Source: Streptomyces sp. NBRC 110028 (GTDB lineage Bacteria; Actinomycetota; Actinomycetes; Streptomycetales; Streptomycetaceae). From it: DNA of 64,000 bases. The stretch covers positions 268,276 through 332,275 of the forward strand of contig NZ_BBUZ01000027.1 in NCBI RefSeq assembly GCF_001417735.1, given 5' to 3'. The notes beneath the pieces are model-generated. The model saw nothing but the letters and a program-made list of their open reading frames with translations. It was not told the DNA's origin and did no database searches. A program made the translations under genes and the position numbers. This document shows positions 17,061 to 24,802 of the stretch, piece after piece. Numbering within the stretch: position 1 is the stretch's first letter; each line of letters opens with the position of its first letter.

Positions 17061-17675
17061 CTATCCCACGCGCTCGATGCGTGCGTTGCGGATCAGGTTC
17101 TTTCCGGGCTCACGGACCTGCTCGAAGGCGGCGTTGTTCAGCAGCGCGCAGCTGCCCGACGTCGAGGTGACGGAGACCGTCGTGGACTTGTCGTTGTCCA
17201 GATTGGTCACCTTGAGCCTGGTGCCGGCGGGGAACTGGTTGCTGGACGCGGCCGGTGCCCCGGCCTCGCCGGACAAGGTGACCGTCGAGCCCGCGCAGAC
17301 CACGTCGCCGTCGGCGGCGCCCCCGGAGGCCGCCGCGTCGCCGCCGCCCGGCGAGGACGCGGCGGCGGGGGCGTCCACGGCGCAACCGGACGCCTGCTGC
17401 TTCCGCTTGATCTCCTCGATGACCGCCTGCCGGTTGGCGATCCGGGCGTCGGACTGGGCGTCCGGGTTCGCCTGCTGGTCGGCGATGAACTTCTGGTTGT
17501 TGGTCAGGGCCTGAGTCAGACCGTCGCATGCGGTCGACGCCGACTTGACCGAACTCGGGCCGGTGTCGGCGTTACCGCTGGTCGCCATCACTCCGGCTCC
17601 CGTACCGGCCAGCGCGACCGCGCCGACCAGCAGCATCAGCTTCTTCGGGCGACCGAGTGCTCTTCTGCGCGCCAT
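17061..17675 (-). CDS. secreted protein with possible double-psi beta-barrel domain
   Basis: A 204-residue exported protein. A basic N-terminus (MARRRALGRPKK) precedes a hydrophobic helix (residues 13-35) ending in ATSGNA, a likely signal peptide or anchor. A helical region (about 45-100) and an Ala/Gly/Ser linker follow. The last 80 residues contain FPAGTRLKVTNLDNDKSTTV and LLNNAAFEQV, which resemble the double-psi barrel of RlpA/expansin-like proteins; this is an inference. ATG 17675 is preferred over 17699 because AAGGAGT lies upstream. No partner genes are evident. Confidence 0.7.
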   Translation of the reverse strand: MARRRALGRPKKLMLLVGAVALAGTGAGVMATSGNADTGPSSVKSASTACDGLTQALTNNQKFIADQQANPDAQSDARIANRQAVIEEIKRKQQASGCAVDAPAAASSPGGGDAAASGGAADGDVVCAGSTVTLSGEAGAPAASSNQFPAGTRLKVTNLDNDKSTTVSVTSTSGSCALLNNAAFEQVREPGKNLIRNARIERVG

Positions 17676-17729
17676 GTGTGACTCCTTCGCTGGGTTCATG
17701 AACCCATACGCGCCGGAGCCCCGGTCGTC

Positions 17730-19274
17730 TCACGGATTCTCGCACCGCGTGGCGCGCAGGTCGTGACCGTCGGCCGTCAGACAGCGCCCGGTGGTCAGGT
17801 CGTAGCGCCAGCCGTGCAGGGTGCAGGTGAGCACATCGCCCTCGATCTGCCCGAACCGGCCGAGGTCGGCGCGCAGATGGGGGCAGCGGCGCTGGATCCG
17901 CCAGCCGTCGAGTTCGATGTCCTGGCCGTCGTCCTCGCCGGAGGCGTAGTAGTTCTCGACGTACTCGATGCGTTCCATGGACAGGCACTTGAAGAACACG
18001 TACAGGAACTCGTTGTACGGCCCGATGCGGCTCGCGGTGAACCGCATCGACAGCAGCAGGCTGTTGGACCAGTCGACCTCGCGCTTGACGACGTTGGTGG
18101 CCACCAGGTCGCCCGTGGTGGACAGCGTGTAGCGGCAGCGCTCGCCGTTCCACTCCCGTACCTCCCGCGCCGGGAAGTCGATCACGACCGGGATCTCGCC
18201 CACGTCCAGCCGGACCGGGCCGCCGACTCCCGCGCAGATGTGGTCCGCGCGCGCCAGCAGCGGCTCCCACCACTGCTTCAGCTCGGCCAGCAGCCGCTTC
18301 CGCGACAGCGCGGGGGTGCGCGAGGCGCGTTCGGCGGCGAGGGCCGGGCGTCGGCGGCGGGCGATGTCGCGCAGATAGGCGCGCTTGTCGCCGAAGATGC
18401 GGTCGATCTCCTTGTCGGTGTGGCGATGGGTGAGTTTGCAGGCGGTGCCCTCCGGCTCCGCGACCGTGCCCGGCAGCAGCAGATGCGCCGCGACATCCGG
18501 CCGCGCCTGCGCGAGCTGGGTCAGGAACTCCCGTTGGTCGGTGAAGATGGATTCGCCGTCGCGGCCGGTGCCGTTGAACTCGAAGAGCGCGTCGTCGAGG
18601 AAGCACGGCGGACCCGCGTTGGGGAAGACGTGTGCCGCTTCGACCGCGTCGATGTAGCGCAGCGCGCGGTCGAACTGGCCCTGCCGCTTGCGGGCGGCGA
18701 ACTCCCGCTTCGCGGAGTCCGGCAGCTGGTAGACCATCGGGTACCAGATCGCCCCGGAGAACTGCACGAAGTACGCGTCGACCTCGCCGAACGCACGGAT
18801 CGCCGGGATGTCCAGCGGATGCGCGTCGTTCTGGTTGAGGAGCACGGTCCTGCCGTCGTCCAGGGAGAGCGCGGAATCGCCGATCGGGCCGTCGCCGGGG
18901 CCGGTAAGGGCGGTGATCATGATGCGCAGACCGTCGCGCTCGACCGGCTTTCCGCTCTCGGTGCGCAGGAACCGGGTGAATCCGAGCGCGCGCAGCTCGC
19001 GTTCCAGCTCATCGGTGGCGAAGGCGGGCAGCAGCACGGTGATGTCCTTGCGCACGTTGCGGCGCAGGTTCTGTGCGTCGAAGTGGTCCCGGTGCAGATG
19101 GGAGACGTAGAGATAGTCCGCGGCCCGCCCGTAGTGCGCCCAGTCCAGGTCCGCGTTGTCCGGGAACGGAAACCACGAGCCGAAGAAGGCGGGGTTGACC
19201 CAGGGGTCGCACAGAACCGAACCCGCCGCGGTGTCGATGAAGAGTCCTGCATGTCCAAGTCCGGTGATACGCAT
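17730..19274 (-). CDS. metallo-beta-lactamase fold hydrolase fused to a Rieske [2Fe-2S] domain
   Basis: A 514-residue two-domain protein. The N-terminal metallo-beta-lactamase fold has His59, His61, Asp63 and His64 in SHLHRDHFD, as in UlaG-like proteins. The C-terminal Rieske domain ligates a [2Fe-2S] cluster through Cys464-x-His466 and Cys484-x2-His487 (CPH...CTLH). The same two modules occur, in the opposite order, in CMP-N-acetylneuraminate hydroxylase, so an oxygenase acting on a sugar nucleotide or similar polar substrate is possible. No ferredoxin or reductase gene lies beside it. It is probably transcribed alone. Confidence 0.82.
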   Translation of the reverse strand: MRITGLGHAGLFIDTAAGSVLCDPWVNPAFFGSWFPFPDNADLDWAHYGRAADYLYVSHLHRDHFDAQNLRRNVRKDITVLLPAFATDELERELRALGFTRFLRTESGKPVERDGLRIMITALTGPGDGPIGDSALSLDDGRTVLLNQNDAHPLDIPAIRAFGEVDAYFVQFSGAIWYPMVYQLPDSAKREFAARKRQGQFDRALRYIDAVEAAHVFPNAGPPCFLDDALFEFNGTGRDGESIFTDQREFLTQLAQARPDVAAHLLLPGTVAEPEGTACKLTHRHTDKEIDRIFGDKRAYLRDIARRRRPALAAERASRTPALSRKRLLAELKQWWEPLLARADHICAGVGGPVRLDVGEIPVVIDFPAREVREWNGERCRYTLSTTGDLVATNVVKREVDWSNSLLLSMRFTASRIGPYNEFLYVFFKCLSMERIEYVENYYASGEDDGQDIELDGWRIQRRCPHLRADLGRFGQIEGDVLTCTLHGWRYDLTTGRCLTADGHDLRATRCENP

Positions 19275-19383
19275 ACCGCAGCACCCCAGCCAGCTCGTCA
19301 GGTATGTCGGACACGTCCGACTCTCCCGGTGATCCGGGTGGTGTGCATCCGCAGGTGCGCCCGGCGGGTGACCCGGTACCCGA

Positions 19384-20183
<800 letters not shown>

Positions 20184-20187
<4 letters not shown>

Positions 20188-21248
20188 GCCGGCCCGGCCT
20201 TCCGGGTGCGGTAGAGGACCAGGACGAAGGCCGGTACGCCGATCAGCGAGGTGACCACGCCCACCGGCACCTCCTGCGGGTCGAGCACGGTACGGGCCAG
20301 GGTGTCGACCCACACCAGGAACACCGCCCCGGTCAGCGCCGTCACCGGCAGCAGCCGGCAGTGTCCGGAGCCCACCAGGGCGCGGGCGGCGTGCGGAAGC
20401 ACCAGCCCGACGAAGCCGATCGCCCCCGCCGAGCTGACCAGGGCCGCGGTCAGCAGCGCGGTGACGGTCAGCAGGACGATCCGGGTGCGGGCCACCCGTA
20501 CGCCCAGGGTGGCCGCCGCGTCCTGCCCGAACGCGAACGCGTCCAGCGCGTGTGCGTGGACCCCGCACACCAGCAGCGCAACGGCCAGCACCGCCAGCCC
20601 CACCCACACCTCGGGCCAGCCCACGTTCGCCAGCGAGCCGAGCAGCCAGAACAGCACTCCGCGGGTCTGCTCCGCGTCCGCCGTCGTCATCACGACGAAC
20701 GAGGTCAGCGCCGAGAACAGCTGCATCGCGGCCACCCCGGACAGCACCACCCGGTCCGTCGTGCCGCCCAGCACCTGGCTGAGCACCAGCACCAGCGCGA
20801 ACGACACCACCGCACCCGCGAAGGCACCGGCCGAGACGGACACCGCCCCGCCCCCGGCCCCCAGCACCACCACCGCGACCGCGCCGGTGGACGCGCCCGA
20901 GGAGACACCCAGGACGAAGGGGTCCGCGAGCGGGTTGCGCAGCAGCGACTGCATCACCGCCCCGCACACCGCGAGCCCGGCCCCGCACACCGCGGCGAGC
21001 AGGGTCCGCGGCAGTCGCAGATCCCACACGATGCCGTCCCGGATCGGCGTCAGGCCGGTGGTGCCCCAGCCCAGATGGGAGGCGACCGTGGCCCACACGT
21101 CGCCGACCCGGATATCGGCCGGGCCGATCGTGATGGCGAAGGCGATCGACAGCGGCAGCGCCACGGCCCCGGCCGCCCACAGCGCCGGGTACCGCAGCCG
21201 CCGTACGCGCGCGGCGGCCGTACCGGGCGTACCAGCCGTACCGCTCAC
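20184..21248 (-). CDS. btuC: FecCD/BtuC-type ABC permease
   Basis: A 354-residue inner-membrane permease with ten hydrophobic segments and the family motif RLPRTLLAAVCGAGLAVCGA, then QSLLRNPLADPFVLGVSSGA and GAIGFVGLVLPHAAR. It forms the homodimeric channel of type II importers. Start GTG 21248 overlaps the substrate-binding protein stop (GTGA). The same transcript carries the cobalamin riboswitch, so its substrate is probably B12 rather than an iron-siderophore. Confidence 0.9.
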
Positions 21249-22279
21249 CGGTCGAGACCGAAGCGGCGGAGCGCGGCGGCCACCTTCTCGATGCCGTCGA
21301 CCGTACGGATCGACGGATTCATGGCCTGCCCGCTGAGCAGGACGTACCGCTTGTGGCGGACGGCGTCCATCGAGCGGGTGACCGGATGGGACTCCAGGAA
21401 AGCGATCTTCTTCGCGGCGGTCTCGGCCGACTCCTGTTTCCGGGAGAGGTCGCCGAGCACCAGGACGTCGGGGTTACGCTCCGCCACCGTCTCCCAGTTG
21501 ATCTGCGGCCATTCCTCATGGGCGTCGTCGAAGGCGTTCTTCGCGCCGACCGCGTCGGTGATGATGCCGGGAGCGCCGCAACAGCCCGCCATATAAGGGG
21601 AGTCGGAGTTGGCGAACCAGTAGAGCAGGGAGGCGCCGGAGGCGTCGATACCCCGGGTGGCCCTGGCGACCCGGGACTTCAGCTTGCCGACGAGCGCGTC
21701 GCCGCGCTTCTCCACGCCGAAGACCCTGGCCAGGTCGCGGATCTCACCGTAGACGTGGTCCATGGTCAGCGGGGTGGTGCGGCTGCCGTCGCCGTCCCCG
21801 CTGTTGTCCTTGGCGCAGTCGGCGGGGGAGACGTACGTCGGCACACCGAGCTTCTCGAACTGCTCACGGGTGGCCACCCCGCCCTTGCCCAGCGTGGACT
21901 CGAAGGACGCGGACACGAAGTCCGGCTCCTTGGCGAGCACCTTCTCGAAGGAGGGCGCGTTGTCGGCGAGCCGGGGCACGGTGGCGTTCGCCGCGCGCAG
22001 CCCGGGCAGGACGGGATCGGTCCAGGTGGCGGTGGCCGACATCCGGCCGGCGAGCCCCAGGGAGAGCAGGATCTCCGTCGAGCCCTGGTTGAGCGACACC
22101 GCGCGCCGGGGCGGTGCGTCGATGCGCACCTTCTGGCCGCAGTCGCTCACGGTGCGCGGGTATCCGGGGGCGTCCCCGGAGGGCCCGGCGGACGCCTTGG
22201 GGCCGCCGCCGCACGCGGTCAGCAGCAGGGCGCCGGTCAGCAACAGGGTGGCGCGTCGGGCGGGACGTGCTATCGGCAC
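21245..22279 (-). CDS. btuF: substrate-binding lipoprotein, cobalamin uptake (BtuF-like)
   Basis: A 344-residue lipoprotein: signal peptide ATLLLTGALL with lipobox LTAC, then a type III periplasmic-binding fold (AVSLNQGSTEILLSLGLAGR, EKVLAKEPDFVSAS, ERNPDVLVLGD). GTG 22279 is chosen because GAGG lies 11 bases upstream and the signal peptide begins right after; the longer frame upstream covers the leader region. It would deliver the ligand to the BtuC permease encoded next, with GTGA overlap. Confidence 0.86.
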   Translation of the reverse strand: MPIARPARRATLLLTGALLLTACGGGPKASAGPSGDAPGYPRTVSDCGQKVRIDAPPRRAVSLNQGSTEILLSLGLAGRMSATATWTDPVLPGLRAANATVPRLADNAPSFEKVLAKEPDFVSASFESTLGKGGVATREQFEKLGVPTYVSPADCAKDNSGDGDGSRTTPLTMDHVYGEIRDLARVFGVEKRGDALVGKLKSRVARATRGIDASGASLLYWFANSDSPYMAGCCGAPGIITDAVGAKNAFDDAHEEWPQINWETVAERNPDVLVLGDLSRKQESAETAAKKIAFLESHPVTRSMDAVRHKRYVLLSGQAMNPSIRTVDGIEKVAAALRRFGLDR

Positions 22280-22361
22280 TGGTGGTGGTTCCTCTGGCGA
22301 AGGGCGTTCATGGCTGTGTCGGTTCCCCCGGGGCGGAGCCGAAGCCGGCGCGGCGGGTGGG

Positions 22362-22433
22362 TCAGTGGCGGGGGAGTCCGAGCGGAAGCCGCCCCTCATG
22401 GGCGCTGGGTGCCGGAACGACGGGCTGAGCCAT
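22362..22433 (-). CDS. 23-residue ORF behind cobalamin riboswitch, CbtB-like remnant or leader peptide
   Basis: ATG 22433 follows a near-perfect AGGAGG directly after the riboswitch, so this is the first ORF translated on the transcript. It encodes MAQPVVPAPSAHEGRLPLGL plus PRH and stops at 22362, 83 bases before btuF. The start and the His-rich end (HEGRLPLGLPRH) resemble the two ends of CbtB, a small riboswitch-controlled cobalt transporter subunit whose C-terminus I recall as HDxRHLLGFPCH-like. The membrane helix is absent. Either a CbtB gene collapsed by internal deletion or a short leader peptide kept for translational control. Confidence 0.5.
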   Translation of the reverse strand: MAQPVVPAPSAHEGRLPLGLPRH

Positions 22434-22475
22434 GGCGACCTCCTGGGAACACGCGTCCCGGTTGTTGGTACTCGC

Positions 22476-22591
22476 ACGACGGCGCCGGGTCTGACTCGCC
22501 CGCCGGACGCCCCGCATCAGGGGGCGTTTCCGCCGGACACACAGTGGCGCGACCGTGCCGGGTTCTCACCGGGCTTCCGTCACGCCGTCGT
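22476..22591 (-). ncRNA. cobalamin riboswitch
   Basis: On the minus strand the conserved aptamer core is plain: GCCCGGTGAGAACCCGGC, then CGCCACTGTG (GCCACTGTG at 22548-22540) and the B12 box GAGTCAGACCCGGC (22497-22484). A perfect 9-bp P1 stem closes it (22583-22591 with 22476-22484). At 116 bases it is compact. A hairpin (22445-22459) lies between aptamer and the AGGAGG of the next ORF, suggesting control of translation initiation. It precedes the 23-codon ORF and btuFCD. Confidence 0.9.
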
Positions 22592-22692
22592 TTTCCATGA
22601 GACCGTAACGCGCGACACCCGGCCGCCGCTACGGCGCGGTCGCCGGAAGCGCCGCCCCTACGTGGGCGAATGGTGCGGAAAAGGGGAACAAG

Positions 22693-23262
22693 GTGGTGCA
22701 TGTCACCCTGCTGGCGCCCGCGGTCAACGCGGCCCTGCGGCAGGTGCGTTTCGACGACGCCCCGCCGGACGCGGCCGCCGTGCGGCGGGCCCGGTCCGCC
22801 GCGGGCGCCCTGCCGCACCACGACGTGACGTTCACCGCACCCTCCGCGCGCTGCCGTGGCACCGCGGAAGCCCTCGCCCTGGACGCGGCGGTGGCGCCCG
22901 GGCTGCGCGACCTCGACGTGGGCCGCTGGCGCGGCCGGTCCCTGGACGAGGTGGGGCGGGAGGCGCCCGGGGACGTCGCCGCCTGGCTGGCCGACCCGGC
23001 GGCGGCGCCGCACGGCGGTGAAACGCTGCTGGAGCTGATCGAACGGACCGGCGCCTGGCTGGAGTCGAGGGCCGGGCAGGACGGACGGGTGCTCGCCGTC
23101 GCCGAACCCGCCGTGATCCGCGCCGCCCTGGTCCACGCGCTGGACCTGCCCCCGCTGACCTTCTGGCGGCTGGACGTCGTCCCGCTCACGGCGACCGCGC
23201 TGAGCGGCCGCTTGGGCCGGTGGAACCTGCGCTGCGGCGAGCCGCTGACCGCCCCGGAGTGA
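22693..23262 (+). CDS. histidine phosphatase superfamily protein lacking the catalytic RHG motif
   Basis: A 189-residue protein with the phosphoglycerate-mutase-like fold: FTAPSARCRGTAEAL, LRDLDVGRWRGRSLDEV and PHGGETLLELIERTGAWL match the family's later motifs. The N-terminal strand that should carry the phospho-acceptor RHG reads VTLLAPAVNAALRQVRF, so the key His and Arg are missing. The residue before Gly-Gly-Glu is still His. It may be a binding protein or pseudoenzyme. It is divergent from the cobalamin-riboswitch operon; histidine phosphatases (CobC) act in B12 assembly, which could explain the pairing. Start GTG 22693 has AAGGGG upstream. Confidence 0.72.
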   Translation: MVHVTLLAPAVNAALRQVRFDDAPPDAAAVRRARSAAGALPHHDVTFTAPSARCRGTAEALALDAAVAPGLRDLDVGRWRGRSLDEVGREAPGDVAAWLADPAAAPHGGETLLELIERTGAWLESRAGQDGRVLAVAEPAVIRAALVHALDLPPLTFWRLDVVPLTATALSGRLGRWNLRCGEPLTAPE

Positions 23263-23411
23263 GCGGGCCGCACGCGATTCCCGGCCGCGTCACAACAGCC
23301 GCGCTCCGCGGTGAGCGCGACGCCCGTCCCGCCCGTATGAAGAGGGAGGGCCCTTGCCGGCCGAGCCCTGGCTCTGGTTGTCGGCGACGCGCTGGATCGA
23401 CGTAAGGAGAC

Positions 23412-24749
23412 GTGGTGGTGAAGCACACGCGGCGAGGCGTGCGCCATGCGGTACGGTACGCGGCCGTCGGTGCCATGGTCTGTGGCGGACTGCTGGTCGC
23501 CCAGACCTCACCGGGCGGATCGGCGCACGGGGCGGAGAGCGGCGGCTCCTCGCAGGTCCTGGACGGGGAGAACGCCCAGGGCGGCGGAAGAACCGATCTC
23601 GGGAGCCGGCTGGTGTCCGAGCTGGGCGCGTCCCGTACGGCCGGGAACTGGGTGGCCGCGGACGGGAAGCCGGTGGTCGCGGTGACCGACGCGGACGCGG
23701 CCGACGAGGTCAGCCGGGCCGGGGCACGGCCCAAGCGGGTGCGGTACAGCATGGACCGGCTGAAATCCGCCACCGAGACGCTGCGCTCGGCGCCCCGGGT
23801 GGCCGGCACCGCCTGGATGGTCGACCCGAAGTCCAACAAGGTGATGGTGCTGGGCGACAGCACCGTCTCCACCTCCGACTGGTCACGGATGAAGGACATG
23901 GCGGCGCCGATGGGCGACGAGGTGAGCATGCGGCGCACCACGGGGACGTTCACCACCAAGACCAACGGCGCCGCCCCGATCTTCACCAACGGCAGCCGCT
24001 GCTCGGCCGGTTTCAACGTCACCAACGGCCAGACCGGCTTCATCCTGACGGCCGGGCACTGCGGCCCGCCCGGAACGCCCTGGTTCCAGGACAGCTCGGG
24101 CAAGACCAGCATCGGCACCACCGTGCAGACCAACTTCCCCGGCAACGACTTCTCCCTGGTGCGCTACGACAACACCAAGCTCGCCCAGAACAGCATCCTG
24201 GACGTGGGCAACAGCCAGCAAGTGAAGATCACCAACGCCGCCGACCCGACCGTGGGACAGGAGGTCTTCCGCAGCGGCGCCACCTCCGGGCTGCGCTCCG
24301 GCAAGGTGACGGGGCTGAACGCGACGGTGAACTACCCCGAGGGCAGCGTCAGCGGACTGATCCAGACCACCGTGTGCGCCGAGCCCGGGGACAGTGGCGG
24401 TCCGCTCTTCGTCGGGAACACGGCGCTCGGCGTGACCTCCGGCGGCAGCGGCGACTGCACCAAGGGCGGGGTGACCTTCTTCCAGCCCGTGACCAAGGCG
24501 ATGACGGCGCTCGGCGTGACCATCCCGGGCACCAGGATCGGTGAGGCGGGCGGCTCGGCCGACAACTCCGCCATCGCCTCGGGCGCGCAGACCGCTCAGG
24601 ACGACGCGACCTCGATCGACGGCATCATGGAGCGGGTGCGGGCGTTCGGCCCCGGCCTGTGGATCATCGGCGGTGGCGTCGTCGGCTTCGCCATCAGCCT
24701 GCGCCCGCGCCGGCGGCGGTACAACGGATACCGCGCCGGCTGGGGGTGA
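23412..24749 (+). CDS. membrane-anchored S1 family serine protease (streptogrisin-like)
   Basis: A 445-residue pre-pro-protease. A basic N-terminus and signal peptide (about 1-38) precede a propeptide (about 50-190, containing VAGTAWMVDPKSNKV). The mature domain has the triad His216 (TAGHC), Asp246 (GNDFSLV) and Ser328 (EPGDSGGP), with paired cysteines. Beyond the normal streptogrisin end comes an 80-residue extension closing with a membrane helix (LWIIGGGVVGFAISL) and RPRRRR, which would hold the enzyme on the cell surface. GTG codons at 23412, 23415 and 23418 follow AAGGAG; 23418 has the best spacing. Confidence 0.87.
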   Translation: MVVKHTRRGVRHAVRYAAVGAMVCGGLLVAQTSPGGSAHGAESGGSSQVLDGENAQGGGRTDLGSRLVSELGASRTAGNWVAADGKPVVAVTDADAADEVSRAGARPKRVRYSMDRLKSATETLRSAPRVAGTAWMVDPKSNKVMVLGDSTVSTSDWSRMKDMAAPMGDEVSMRRTTGTFTTKTNGAAPIFTNGSRCSAGFNVTNGQTGFILTAGHCGPPGTPWFQDSSGKTSIGTTVQTNFPGNDFSLVRYDNTKLAQNSILDVGNSQQVKITNAADPTVGQEVFRSGATSGLRSGKVTGLNATVNYPEGSVSGLIQTTVCAEPGDSGGPLFVGNTALGVTSGGSGDCTKGGVTFFQPVTKAMTALGVTIPGTRIGEAGGSADNSAIASGAQTAQDDATSIDGIMERVRAFGPGLWIIGGGVVGFAISLRPRRRRYNGYRAGWG

Positions 24750-24754
24750 CCGGG

Positions 24755-24768
24755 CGCCGGCCGGCGCG
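24755..24768. terminator. GC palindrome between convergent genes
   Basis: A 14-bp perfect palindrome (GCGCCGGCCGGCGC) directly after the protease stop, in the 53-base gap before the convergent GH2 gene. It has no loop and no U-tract, so it is a weak terminator candidate. Confidence 0.3.
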
Positions 24769-24802
24769 GGCCGCTCGCCCGGTCCTCCTGGAGCCCCCGG
24801 CC

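Noticed and set aside
16313..17170. Full-length plus-strand gene over the phosphatase and luciferase fragment
   Set aside because: The first 130 codons are the complement of the phosphatase gene; only the 16778-17020 part resembles a protein family.
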